Below, in pieces: positions 1 to 10,889 of a stretch of 64,000 nt of DNA (positions are counted from its first letter, which is position 1; every line of letters starts with the position of its first letter). The DNA comes from Heterobilharzia americana. Its lineage: Eukaryota; Platyhelminthes; Trematoda; Strigeidida; Schistosomatidae. The translations under genes were made by a program, and so were the position numbers. The notes beneath the pieces were generated by a model. The model was not told the DNA's origin. It did not search any database and saw nothing but the letters and a program-made list of their open reading frames with translations. The stretch covers positions 62,001-126,000 of the forward strand of contig CALYCZ020000054.1 in the NCBI GenBank assembly GCA_944470555.2, read 5' to 3'.

Positions 1-840
1 TTAGAAAGTTTAGGAATAGTGTATAAGTATATGATTGCTTCTCAACAGTAAACAATAGCGTTTCTCCGTGATCCATTTTCACACTAATTACTTGATTTAT
101 AGACTTATCTTCGGATGCTGAAAAGACTAATTACTGAAGTCATGCGCCTCACATGAAGGACTTTCTAACGAAATTCGTTCATTCTGCCTTCGGTTATATC
201 AGTCTGTTATTCGTTGACAATCTATGGCTAAACCCAGAGAGCACATTCCACCAGCTTGGCACATCATCAGCTTCCCAATGAGCATCACTATTGCTCTCCA
301 TAAAACCTGAACTCAACATTCCTCGTTGCAGCTAGATATGTGTTACAGAAGAAGTAGCCTATTAGGTAACACTTTTTAGTTTCAGGAGCTAAACGCTACT
401 TTGAAGAAGTTGAAGAAGAACACGGTAACCCTCTACCTTACTTGTGAATCTAATCGTCCTGTAAAAAGGAGAGTAAACGATACTTCTCTGGTTACCGTCT
501 CAACTACCAATTATTAGTTTCACAATAAAAATACTATTTGTTTAGTAAAAGCGTAGATGTTTCCGATAAATTTACTGATGAGTATTTTAGGAAATAGGAA
601 CTGTAGAGATGTTTAATTTGCAACAATTAGACGAGTCAAAACTCATTCACTAACTGTCATTTCATTTTTCCCATGCAAATAACTTTTTAACCACTTACTA
701 GTTGCAGCTAACTGTCAGATCCAAAGTCTATAGTGGGAGGAATTAATTCCCATCAACAAAGTTATCATTCTGAAATGGTGTATGTAATGTGAACAAGACG
801 TTTTAGTCAATGTTCAGTAGCTTTTGTATTCACCAGCAGT
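1..840. other. AT-rich sequence, nothing recognised
   Basis: No frame longer than about 60 codons, no splice-bounded exon and no clear repeat structure were seen. The RTE fragment that follows may begin inside the last part of this stretch, but the match fades before position 840. Confidence 0.5.
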
Positions 841-1600
841 GAGAACTTAACACTGGAAAGGATTCTTACTGATGAATTTAAAATAAGTTATTCACTAGAT
901 GCACTGAATGTGCTCATCCTTGACGGTGTACCGTTGGAAGCAGTCGGAAAGTTCATGTATCTGGGTAGATGTGTGAATGCCGGTGAAGGTATGTGGTGAA
1001 ATTTCAAACCGCATATAGGAAGCCAGAGTGACATACGTCAATCTAGCCCACCTTTGGTGCCGTCATGATGTTAGTCTGATTGAAAAAGGTCAGGTTTAGA
1101 ACGCTTCAATGCTAGTAGTTCTGCCCTCTACATGTGAAACCTGTCTTCTCCGAGCTGAGGATGTGCGACGACTCTGTGTGTTCGACCATTGTGGTTTCCG
1201 TAGGATTCCTCATATCCAGTGGCAACACCATATAACTCATTCTGAAGTGCTATAGTGTCTGTTTGTGTATGATGACGTTCGTCATTCAGTAAGTGAAGCC
1301 ATCTGAAAATACCGGCTTCGGTGGTTTGGACACATGTTCGCATGATGTCCCAACGGCTTTCATACCGTTCATTGTTTTCTAGCCCTTGGACTGGATGGAA
1401 GGAGCGGAGGGGTGGTTAGTGTATGACGTGGCACCATGGAATGAAGGATAGTTGTATAGGGTTAGGATCTGTTGGTGCATCATGACTGCATGGGTCGGGT
1501 ACTAGAGAGTGCGCAACTCAGTGGCTTGAGATGTCATCAGATATGGCTCAGAATGGAAACCAGTGGCGGTCATGCTGTAGCTTCCTTCTTCTATCTTCTG
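841..1600 (+). pseudogene. RTE-like LINE, carboxyl end of reverse transcriptase (relic)
   Basis: This is the last third of an RTE-clade LINE protein, the part after the RT palm. Seen in sequence: a stretch reading roughly VPLEAVGKFMYLGR near 928-970, the usual 'F.YLG' block, then LLRAEDVRRLCVFDHCGFRRI near 1140-1205, then RLRWFGHMFA near 1305-1345 and a final QWRSCC motif near 1560-1580. These occur in that order in RTE/SR2-type elements of flukes. The reading frame changes several times and contains stops, so it is dead. The plus-strand direction is confirmed by the (TAA)n tail just downstream. The endonuclease and RT core are missing, as expected for 5'-truncated LINE copies. Family assignment is from recalled motif order; exact subfamily is unknown. 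Confidence 0.8.
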
Positions 1601-1778
1601 CTGCTGAAAAGTAGTGAATGTTTTGTTTTGAATGCATCTTATTGGACTGCCTTTCTAATCATTCTATTCTTATTGCATTTTATTTCTATTCACTTCCCCT
1701 CATTTTATGTCTTCATAATATTGTTATGTTATTTTGTGTGGCGCATTTCTTGGTGCCCTTGCTGTACCATGTTTGTGT
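1601..1778 (+). repeat. RTE-like LINE 3' untranslated region
   Basis: A T-rich stretch joins the RTE coding relic to its microsatellite tail. It is part of the same LINE insertion. Open frames across it are low-complexity artefacts rich in Phe, Leu and Ile. Confidence 0.6.
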
Positions 1779-1818
<40 letters not shown>

Positions 1819-1855
1819 GTAATGATAATAATGACGGTAATAATAATAATAGATG
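1779..1855 (+). repeat. (TAA)n microsatellite, LINE tail
   Basis: An almost pure TAA tract runs to about 1818 and then continues with interruptions. RTE elements commonly end in short simple repeats rather than poly(A), so this is read as the 3' terminus of the upstream LINE. Reading frames here give Ile or Tyr runs and are not genes. Confidence 0.85.
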
Positions 1856-2269
1856 CAATGTAACGGGTCAGATACAATGATATACCCAATGAAAGCAATT
1901 GGAAGTGGAATGGATATAAGTAATAACCACAACACACTCCCTTATTAATGCAGGTTTTTACGAACTACTTACAGATTACATTTTTACTTAATATCTCGAA
2001 CGGAAACTCAATGATACAGTATTATTTGAGTGTAGTTTCGAGTAGAACTTATTGCTCATATTCATATCATATCACTTTGATATGAATAAGAACTCGGTAA
2101 TAGAACTGAAGTTTAGATTGCAAAAATTATACTAAGAATACAATTGTTTAACTTCCACTGTTTTCAAATTTTTAGACAAAGCAGATCAATAAACAGAATG
2201 AGAAGCTATGTAATCTCCAATATCCATGATCGTAACAGATATATTCATGTAAAGTTGGGAACAAATGAC
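1856..2269. other. AT-rich spacer
   Basis: No gene is visible. It may hold a decayed 5' part of the Penelope-like fragment that follows, but no motif could be read. Confidence 0.4.
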
Positions 2270-2665
2270 CCTATGAATATTCTAACCCATCACAAAAGTA
2301 TGGTGGCAATATGTAGATGACAGACATATTCACTGTATTGAAATCTTAACATGTCTGAAGATTTTCCCCACAAACTAACTCGATAACAGATACAATCCAG
2401 TTCAATTGTGAATTAGGAAAAGAAGAAGAACTACCTATATTGGATTGCAAAATCAAGAGGAGAGACGATGGAAACATAGATACAAGTGTTTATAGAGTAC
2501 CAACACATTCAAATTAATACTTGGACTCACCGTATACTTACGTGTCAAGGTAGGCTTGCTAGAACGTTTCAGTGAACCGGTTAGAAGTTTGACTAGTAAG
2601 TCAATCTGCCTGTCAGAAACACATCTAAGAGACACTGCTTGTGAATAACTAACCTCCAGAATTTA
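2270..2665 (+). pseudogene. Penelope-like element reverse transcriptase fragment
   Basis: Two blocks typical of Penelope-like RTs are visible. The first, at 2301-2321, reads WWQYVDD and carries the YVDD catalytic motif. The second, at about 2420-2520, reads EELPILDCKIKR followed by TSVYRVPTHSN, the conserved 'LPFLD...VYRKPTH' block that lies after the active site in this family. Further on, about 2570-2640, a Leu/Ser-rich stretch fits the thumb region. The two blocks lie in different frames, and one conserved codon has become a stop, so the copy is dead. The GIY-YIG endonuclease that normally follows was not found. Penelope-like elements are known in schistosomes; the name of this lineage is not known. 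Confidence 0.72.
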
Positions 2666-3279
2666 GTAAAAGGTTTATAAGGACTGATAAGAGAAAGAGT
2701 GATACAGTTAATAATAATTGTAACATGCCTAAGTGAGAATTTAGATCCACTGTAGTGTTGACTTGTGAATCAGGCATATAGGGAATTTTATTAGTAGAAC
2801 TCCTAGCAATGCTGGGATTAGAGCGGCATTTAAACCCACAAACCCGCTCGGAGAAAAAGTTTGTAGGCTAAAAGATCCGGTAGAGTCAGGTAAGTGAAAT
2901 AACCTAATCTATCTATCTATCTATCAAATACAATGTCATCAGTGAATTTAAGTGTACAGATCAAAGTAGCTGATCGATATCAGTTAGAATAGTGAAACAT
3001 GCGATGGTAGATCCTACTAACATAATTAATTTAGAGGAAAACTGGGTTATCGCTTTGCATTCACTGACCCGTTATCACACTATTGAGTGGGACAGGGTAA
3101 TAATAAAGCAAGTTGGAGAGAGAGATTAATCACAGAATCTTTGTTCATTAGATCAGCACCTAAAGCATGTAACAGGAATGATTCACCAAATGTTGCAGAT
3201 ATCAGGAAAAATTTTGCTACTAATAAAATAAATGAATGAAAAACTGTTGGATAATATAAAAGAAGTTTGAAATTGGTAT
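2666..3279. other. Unassigned AT-rich sequence
   Basis: Holds a short ATCT microsatellite (2907-2925) and otherwise nothing recognisable. A stretch near 2810-3000 is loosely similar in order of short words to 8020-8210, which suggests that the dispersed repeat copies listed separately may be longer than their best-matching cores. Confidence 0.35.
2907..2925. repeat. (ATCT)n microsatellite
   Basis: Nineteen bases of uninterrupted ATCT units. Confidence 0.9.
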
Positions 3280-3284
3280 GGTTA

Positions 3285-3372
3285 CTTTGATATGAATATG
3301 AGCAATAAATTCTGCTCGAAATGTCATCCAGGAGATAATACTGTATCCGTGTGTACATATCAAATAAACAGT
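3285..3372 (+). repeat. Dispersed repeat R1, copy 1 (unnamed)
   Basis: A core of about 85 bases is shared with 8490-8577 and in part with 17868-17935. Shared features in order are a 'ttgatatgaatat' start, a 'cgaaa-gt-atccag' middle, an 'ataatgctgt-tc-ntgtgta' block and a final 'aaatcaacta/aataaacag' block. The copies are strongly diverged, so the family is old. It is not recognised; it could be the remains of a LINE or of a non-autonomous element. Confidence 0.5.
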
Positions 3373-4494
3373 TGAATGTAGGATCATATTCTTCCATAGT
3401 ATCCTAATTTTATCCTTACACTTGACCAACTTGAATCTATCGTACTTTCAGACTGTCTTTCGAGACCTATCTACTTGTCAGCTGGTTCGTCATCCCTACA
3501 ATATAAGAATGATTTAGTAACATCCGGTTGCTGCGATACTAAATCGGACAACTTTAAAAGTGCTTTTCAAATGACCAAAGGCTTTTACAACACTTCAGTT
3601 ACCCACAATAAATGAGTAGTGTTTATGTTTACTTTGGAGAATACTAACATGTGAGAAATAAATTTTCCTGGTGTTTTCCTCCTATTCTACATGTTTTTCG
3701 AAAAAATTAACTGGATGCTGATAAATGCGTAAAATCGGGGTCCAGAAGGTGTGACTGCCTGTTAGTTGAGTGAGCCTACGGTCTAAATACAGCCCACTTA
3801 GCTTTAAAAATATTTTGGTCGATGCAGAAGAACATCAAGACAAGTCACCATGTGATGGGTTAACTCTTAGTGAGCAGTCAAGGAATGGAATCCAGTAGTG
3901 CAGGGGTTGATTAAAGGCACGATAGAACAGTGACAACGTCTCTGACTGCAGGTTTAGGTGACATGGGTCCAGGTATTTAAGCAAACATATCTTTCGTAGA
4001 GACCGCAGATGGGCCCTTCTGACAAGCACCAAATACTATAAAACCCAATCCAATCAAGGCTTGCTGCCGGTTCCGTCCAGACACCTGCAATCAGCTAAAA
4101 TGCACCACTGTTGCAAGTTTCCTTTATCGGTGATCACTATCAATAAAATTTGGTCAGTACTCAGCAGTCTGGCCACTCTCCTGCGACCAGTTCATATAAT
4201 ATTATAAGAAGTTGACACTTGCATCATTCATCAATAATTACTGCATTATACTTAGTTGAAGTTTTGATTCACTCATTTCCTTAGTTCGTGACTAGCCTAT
4301 CTGTTTTGTTTAAGTTTCCTGAGAGTCATAGTAAGCCTGGTATATGATATTAGTTTAAATGAAATACACTGACCACGGGTGACTGAAGAGTTGCAAGTGT
4401 GTAACTGTTAAGTCCGAAATATGAGTTTAATTCTACCGATAGTTTTGCGATTTGGTGACCAAGCTGGAAGGATGCAATGGTGCTCAGCCCTGAT
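3373..4494. other. Unassigned AT-rich sequence
   Basis: No coding motif, RNA gene or repeat could be supported. Short open frames on both strands show no family signature. Confidence 0.4.
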
Positions 4495-4690
4495 TAGTGT
4501 TAAGTATTTGTGACAAAATAGTAGAAAGCTGTGGATCTAGGTATAGTGCTTTTTAACACTTGTCAGCAGGGTGTCTGCAACCTCAAGGAAGCTGATGCTA
4601 CCTGAAATATTTGAATCCTTATCACCTAGTTTAAAGATGTTACCATTGTGTCATTCAGACAGCGATCATCTTCCTGTACTCAGAGTAATC
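4495..4690 (-). repeat. tRNA-derived SINE-like repeat (decayed)
   Basis: Read on the minus strand, it starts with a phrase like 'gacacaatggtaacat', which resembles an RNA polymerase III A box. It continues with 'ggattcaaat', a decayed B box, and ends with a body containing 'caccctgctgac-agtg'. The A-box phrase matches the start of the clearer SINE at 5690-5915 ('gactcaatggtaacat'), which supports a shared origin of the heads. The bodies differ, so this may be a second subfamily. Confidence 0.45.
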
Positions 4691-5689
4691 ATTGGAAAGT
4701 AAATGATTAAAATGAAAAAAATAAATACCACTGTAAACATTAAATGTTAATAAGTAACGAGGCCGAACCGAAGTTTCGTGCTCATTTCGTACTCACCAGC
4801 AAAATGTTCTTGTGACCATCACGAAGCTGATACTGTTCAAGAGATGTAAATTCAATGATATTTTTACAACCAAACGGTTTAAAAAAGTTACTCGTAGTCT
4901 CTTCTCCTTCTTTATGCATGTAATTTTTCTATCATCGAATAACAATTAATAAAATGCTGTGGAAATCAACAAGGCCTATTGACAAAAGACAGTCAAAGTA
5001 AAACTATATCACATTGTGTTTAGCATGAAGCATTTTTAGTTAGTAATTAAGAAGGTGAATATAAGAATTTTGTGCCCGTGTGAAATTTTAAGCAGTCTAA
5101 GCCTCAGAAGGTTGATTTAATTCCTTAACAGCTTACGATAGCGTTCTTAGCTCTTGTGTTGAATGACATTAAGATAAACATATACGAGACTGACAACGTT
5201 CCTTCAAATTTAAAGATATTCATTTCTTAGGTGCTTCAATGGTCACGAAAATTAAATGGAAGACTTCCTTCTGTTCTGTTTACAAGAGAAGACGAATAGA
5301 TTCATTTAGAACCTCGTATGGAACTGCGTCGGTTCAAGTTGTCACACTATACAGCAACATCACTGGATCAGTTGAATACAAAAGAGTGACAGTAAGCTAG
5401 ATGAAAGTGTATGGAAGGAGAAAAATGTTGAAAAGTGAAGCTGAGCCGAAATGGCCAAACGACAGCGGATGTCAAACAGTGAATGCTTCTCCGCCATTGT
5501 GACCGATTCTAAGTCATATCATCAAGGGTTTCCAACTATTGGCTCTTATTATCTCAGGGACTTCAGGCAGGTGGTCTGCATGCAGTGAGCGGATAATAAG
5601 TCCTTGATGTTATGGTGCTAAGTCACTTACTTTAGTAGCTACTGTGGACAGTTTACTAATTAGTTTCCACTGAGATTTCGGAAACATGA
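4691..5689. other. Unassigned AT-rich sequence
   Basis: No gene or repeat boundary could be supported. Confidence 0.4.
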
Positions 5690-5915
5690 AATAAGGTTTG
5701 CTGCAGCCCCATAAATTCTTTAAATGATTTCAGATTAGCATTCATCACGGATTGACATTATTTGGAGAACCACTGAAAACCTGGGAGCGCTGAATAACTG
5801 TTTTGTCTTAGTATGGGACTCCTTAGCAGTGTGCAGTTATAACCTCACCAGTGATCGAACCCAAGACCTTCAGATGTCAAGGTCATCATGTTACCATTGA
5901 GTCACTGCGTCATCA
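5690..5915 (-). repeat. Sm-alpha-like SINE with decayed hammerhead region
   Basis: On the minus strand the unit begins near 5911 with an A-box-like 'gactcaatggtaac' and has a good polymerase III B box, GGTTCGATC, near 5852-5860. It then reads 'cacactgctaaggagtccca' (about 5801-5821), a run 'tactaagacaaaac', and a tail 'cccaggttttcagtggt'. Known schistosome Sm-alpha SINEs have a hammerhead with CTGANGA-GTCCC...GGAC-GAAA at this place, followed by a 'ccaggttttc' tail. Here the core CTGAGGA has become CTAAGGA and the GAAA box is damaged, so self-cleavage is not expected. Family identity is from memory of the consensus. Confidence 0.72.
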
Positions 5916-7543
5916 TCTAGCGGTCTGCTTTTCCTACTTCTGTTGATTCGCGATATAGCGTGACCACCACCCAACTTATTTGACTCTATAGGTCACGACT
6001 TCTCATTAGAACCTCAGGAAATCTATCTCGAAGAATATCACTAAAGAGCACTGAATCTCTGTGATTCTCATCTACCTTTCTTATTTGTACATCAGAAATG
6101 ATTAAATGTTTGCTTCGGTTACACCGATATTAGTAACTTCTATATAGGAATGATGATGAATCATGATATCAGCAAATAAACGATATAGAGTCAGAATTGT
6201 GTTGAAGTTTCGTTTGAAAATGATAAGAAACTCATTAGTTGTTGACCGACTCACTTTAAACTGAAACCTGTTCTGAAAGGATGAAATCATCCGTCTAGAG
6301 TTCACATGAAACGGTTAGTATTCTCTTTACCTCTAAAGAGTATCTGCAGTGATCTGCAAACCATACTCGCATTGGAAACATTGACGAATCACACTGAGAA
6401 GCTACATGAAAATGATTAATATCGAATGAAATAGTATACAACTCATCAAGACCGACTGATTGCAGTTAGCAGATGAGCTTTCAATGCACAGCACTTGGTG
6501 TTAGATTTCAGTGAAATTAATTTGACTGAAAGCAGACAGTTATTCACCAGTTAAAATCCACTTTCAGCATCCTGAAAATGATGAGCACATTAATGTCTCT
6601 TTACTGATCAATCAGTGCTCTTGTTCCCCTCTCTCTTATCCGGCTCAAGTGCAATATGATGTAGTTGTTTGACTCTACATATGAGATTTCTATACTATTT
6701 AATAGTATAATTGCCCAGTTCACACAAAAATTTTAAATATCAGATCTACAAATGATGAGGGCATCTGGGAACATATTTCATAGCATACATATAGGAATAG
6801 GGCACTCAACACCATTTCTCATTAACTCCCTCAAGAAAGATAGTGGTCGTATTAGTTTGTTGAGGGGAAAATAAGTATCGTTCATACCGGTTTCGTCCTC
6901 CAGAAAGTTACACTATTTATCTGTCTCATTGGTTCTCATTATCAGTTTACTTGTTTCCATCTTTTCGAGCAGTTGGTCACACAAATCTTCCTTAAGCAGT
7001 TCCAAAGCATGAAGTCCAGTAACAAAAAGTTAACTTCTTGTACTACATTATTAAAAAATACTATATGTCATACAGTATATTTCCAACCTGGGAGAAGTTT
7101 CAACAATGTTGCGTTCCCTGAGTTGGAAGGTTTCCTCATGAAGCTTTAAAATATCAAAATACAATCCAGTTTGTAATAAATTCAGAAGTATCGAAATGAC
7201 TTCATAAAGTAGATGCTCACAGTATTTTACGGTTTACTTTAATGAGTCACATCTGCATATGGTCCACATCCATCTTGCGTCTTCTATATGCTGGTTACCA
7301 GCTATGTACTCAGAGTCCGTAGATTATCTAATTCCGGCCAAACACGTTTTCCTCTGATTTATGCTGCAAGATTGACTTTTCTCCTGAAAATTTTTTTAAC
7401 TAACTAAACATCTCTTTTCATTTATCGTTTGTTGTCAATACTTATGTGGAAAGTAAGTTTATGATGATCGCGGTACTCACGAACATTAGTTTATGTACGG
7501 TTGATCGATTGTCAGATAACAACATCCCAGTCAAAGCTTTAAT
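5916..7543. other. Unassigned AT-rich sequence
   Basis: Nothing recognisable. A minus-strand open frame of 67 codons at 6102-6305 has no family signature. Confidence 0.4.
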
Positions 7544-7786
7544 TTGAAACAATCAGTCCCTTTTATGAATTTGGATGAAGTATTTAGAAGACGTAGATTA
7601 TCTGGAAAATGTGATTTATTTGAGCTATATATTTTGAAAAATCTGATCACATGTTTACTTGTTAAGGGATTTTATACAAAAAGCTTTAATTGTCATTTAA
7701 GAAGGAATGGGTGGCAGACAGATGTGATCGATAAGTATTTTCCCAAAGGTGGCCGACTGGCTTCTTCTGATGAAATGAGATGTTGA
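7544..7786 (+). other. Unrecognised 80-codon open frame next to the AT tract
   Basis: The 80-residue frame starts MKQSVPFMNLDEVFRRRR and has mixed, charged composition, unlike the low-complexity frames around it. It ends only a few bases before the (AT)45 tract. No domain, signal peptide or splice sites were recognised. It may be chance or a piece of an old element, and is listed because it is one of the few balanced frames in this part. Confidence 0.2.
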
Positions 7787-7788
7787 TG

Positions 7789-7790
<2 letters not shown>

Positions 7791-7880
<90 letters not shown>
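7791..7880. repeat. (AT)45 microsatellite
   Basis: Ninety bases of uninterrupted AT. It is self-complementary, so it can form a cruciform or hairpin and is prone to length change and assembly error. Confidence 0.98.
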
Positions 7881-7883
<3 letters not shown>

Positions 7884-8484
7884 CTGTGTTATAGTAGTAA
7901 TAATAATGATAACAATAAAAATTAATAATATTAACAGCAAAACTAGGAGGAAATAATACTAAACTTCTACGTTGTTAGCATACAAGAAAGGCACCTCAGT
8001 GCTATTATGGACGATTCTCAATAAGGCTAGAATTAGAGTGGCTTTCGTATCTACAAACTTACTTAGAATAGAAACATCCTTCATAGCTTCAAAGATCCTA
8101 TTGAGTCAATGGTCAAAATAATTCAGCTTGACAAATCCCTTGCAATGAGAACTAATGTCAAGTACATAGGTCAAAGTAGTCAACCAGATCAGTCATATTG
8201 ACTGAGTAGAAAACCTTAGCTAGATCAAGATTAGTAAATCCCATAGAGTTAAAGCTTGACTATAGCTATGCATGCATGCAGAGTGATAATCCTTGAAAAT
8301 AACTTAGTTTGGTAAAGGAGAGATAGCCAACCGAATCTTTGTTTATCGAATCAATACCAAATAAGTAGGATTGCCATAAGTCAGCATCTGATGCCGATAT
8401 ATGGGAAATTGTACTATTTATATCACCGAGGAGGCGAGAGAATGAGAACTAGATGAATCATGTGTCAAAAATGTGGATTTTTCT
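7881..8484. other. Unassigned AT-rich sequence
   Basis: Contains a short AAT/AAC-rich stretch right after the AT tract. The stretch 8020-8330 resembles 2810-3160 in scattered words, as expected if both belong to the longer form of repeat R1. Confidence 0.35.
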
Positions 8485-8489
8485 TGATA

Positions 8490-8577
8490 TGAATATCGAC
8501 AACAAATGTGTCCGAAACGTAATCCAGTAAATAATGCTGTTTCATTGTGTAACACTTCTCATAAATCAACTAAACTA
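8490..8577 (+). repeat. Dispersed repeat R1, copy 2 (unnamed)
   Basis: Matches copy 1 at 3285-3372 along its length and copy 3 at 17868-17935 in the 'aagtaaataatgctgt-tca-tgtgta' part. The element is not recognised. Confidence 0.5.
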
Positions 8578-9250
8578 CATTTACGTTCTGTCATAGCACC
8601 CAATTTTTACTGGGAGACTACACTACAGTGTCTTTATTTGAAGCTCCAGATACGCAATTTCGACACATGTTCACAAACGGATTTTCGACTATAGGTCTAC
8701 TTTTGATTTTTTTTTTGACTATTTATATATCACGTTTTTGATCAAAATCTATCAGGAAGGATGTGAAGCAAAATTGTGTTCATTCTATGCATTCCCGCTT
8801 CTGTTAATTCGTTGACAATGAAACTGAAAGTCTACTTAACGATGCCAAGTTCTCAAAAGGAAAGCTTCAGACATAGAACAAGCCAGAAGGTACCATTTTG
8901 TTATAGATTTACACTAATCTGTGGCTTGAACACACCGTTAAATAGCTTATATAAAACTCGTTGGTTATACTATAACTTGTTATCAGATCTGAACATTTTT
9001 TGAAACCACTTGTATTTTCCCACTAAAGTAATGGATAAATCTATTTACCAAAGTATCTTATCACTTTGCTTGGTCACGAGTAAACACACTTAAAGAGCAG
9101 GCTGCTGTCAGGAACTTAGGTTCGAAAGTCTTGTCAACTTTTATCCCACAACCCACTTCCGAACATTTTCTATTTCTGCAAATTCTGGTCATCTTTTTTT
9201 CGATAATGTATGAAGGAAGTTCATATCTGCAAAGGAAAATAATTTTTCCT

Positions 9251-9297
9251 GAGGTTACAGATATGCTCTGCTGATGAAGGCCAGTGACCACGAAACC
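9251..9297 (+). ncRNA. Hammerhead-ribozyme-like motif
   Basis: The intact core CTGATGA is at 9271-9277 and GAAA at 9292-9295. Just before the core lies a small hairpin, CAGA-loop-TCTG (about 9258-9270), in the place of helix I. It is preceded by GGTTA, which could supply the cleavage triplet and a 2-bp helix III with the CC after GAAA. The 14 bases between the two boxes can pair only weakly as helix II. Minimal hammerheads with very short helix III are known from Penelope-like elements, and a Penelope-like RT scrap lies at 2.3 kb. Activity is uncertain because helix II has mismatches. Confidence 0.45.
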
Positions 9298-9300
9298 TAG

Positions 9301-10755
9301 CCTGAAGGCATCCTACAAAGCCGCCCCAATCATCTCTCGTTCAAGTTTTCTTAATAGTCAAATTAATTCGAGGAGATTCTCTGGGCTTAGGGGTCTTGAC
9401 TACTTCTATGCCACAGAAGTACATAACTGAAAGCTGAGAGTAATTGATCTTACCTTCAAAAATTCAGAATAGCATCAAAGAAAGCATCAGTATGAAATCC
9501 TTTACTAAAAAGTCCAACACATTAACGTAGAAAGTCAACAATTTAAATCAGACAACGAATTCCTTCCGAAGACAGCAAATTTCGTAAACCTTAGGAAATC
9601 TCGGGACCATAGGCAGTTGTTTTGCAGTATCTTGGCTCTCTTCAGTGGTGATCACTCTTGACCGCATTTAGAAGGATCAAACTTGGAGGCTCTTAGGTTC
9701 CAGGTTAGCACATGATAGTTTATCTAAAAGTAAGTTTAATCACTGTGTACCGACTTACAAATGCTCCACAGTTGTCAGATGAATAAACAAGTAGACAAAA
9801 GTAGAAAAGAACCCTGCACAAAACTGTCAAACTCTTATAATTGGTGACAGAACAAGAGGGTACAACCAAAAGAAACTGGAAGTAACTTGTGTTAACAAAA
9901 CTAGACAAAGTGAAGAGGTAAAGGATAAATGAAGAGTGGTAAGGTTGTGAAAATCTTGGGGAAAATTGTTTGCAACTGGTCTAATTTCTAGTGGTATTTG
10001 TTTTGTCAGATAGGTATCCTCAACAGTGATGTATATTTTCTTATATGGTACATGCCAGTGATTTTAATGACAAATGTTAAATCTTTATCAAGATATCAAT
10101 AGTTACCATCAATCCTAATCTGGTTTCATTTATTTCTGCTCATCACTGTGCTTAATAAGTTGCCACCTTGATTATTACCTTTTCACCATCCTTTCAAAAA
10201 TCTTAGTGTAACATCAGCAATTACTTTCTGGATGTACCATCAAGCGTGGTGTATGTTTTAAAGACATGCAACATTTTTTAAAATCACAGATATAGAGTAG
10301 ACTGAGACAGTTTAGTGAGCAATATACTTATTTTCTGACTGATAGCTGGGTATCTAGTACATTCCAAAGATTTATGCCTGAAATACTTCAATCAATATTG
10401 ATCAGTTTGCTATCGGATAACCACTGCTCTATTGTCTAGTTCTGAATGCTGACTGAATTCTGTTTACCATCCTCATTATTTGCCTATTAAATCACATAAC
10501 TTGTCTGTTTGATGTATCTCATTATTGGCTAGAGGACTGAAGTGATCATTCTCCTTTGTTATATGGGCTCCTTCTTCACATGCCTCAACATTGGCTGCCT
10601 TTAGACCCTGGTTATATATTTTCGACAGTAACCATCACTGAAATTCAAGACGCACATTTATCCACACAAGGGACTGATTCGCTGGATTTACCTACATGTT
10701 TCAATGTATATGCTGAGACTGACATTTGGCGCTTATAGTTTCAAGCGCCAGGGAG
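9301..10755. other. Unassigned AT-rich sequence
   Basis: No coding motif or repeat could be supported. Confidence 0.4.
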
Positions 10756-10759
10756 TTAT

Positions 10760-10848
10760 TCATTCAACTACTGGTTATTATGGAAACCAGTTGTTGATGA
10801 GACTCAGATACATCCTACTGATGAAACCCAAATCGGAAGAAATGAATG
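10760..10848 (+). ncRNA. Hammerhead-ribozyme-like relic
   Basis: The core CTGATGA is at 10818-10824 and GAAA at 10839-10842. The 14 bases between resemble the Sm-alpha helix II region (aaCCCAAATcGGAa against gtCCCAAATaGGAC). The six bases after GAAA (TGAATG) are complementary to CATTCA about 75 bases upstream (near 10761-10766), the position expected for helix III. The U of the cleavage triplet is replaced by A, so cleavage would be lost. A separate hairpin (ACTGGTT...AACCAGT) lies inside the helix I region. The element carrying it is not identified. Confidence 0.35.
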
Positions 10849-10889
10849 TTTTTGATTGCATTGCTAGTCACAGCATAACAAGAATCTGA

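Noticed and set aside
575..615. CTGATGA-like word at about 580, and similar words at 12460, 22715, 44210 and 47220
   Set aside because: No GAAA box at hammerhead spacing and no supporting helices.
1618..1937. Frames rich in Ile, Tyr or Asn around 1.6-1.9 kb on both strands
   Set aside because: They translate the (TAA)n microsatellite and the T-rich LINE tail.
7686..7940. Minus-strand open frame with a long Tyr-Ile repeat
   Set aside because: It is the translation of the (AT)45 tract.
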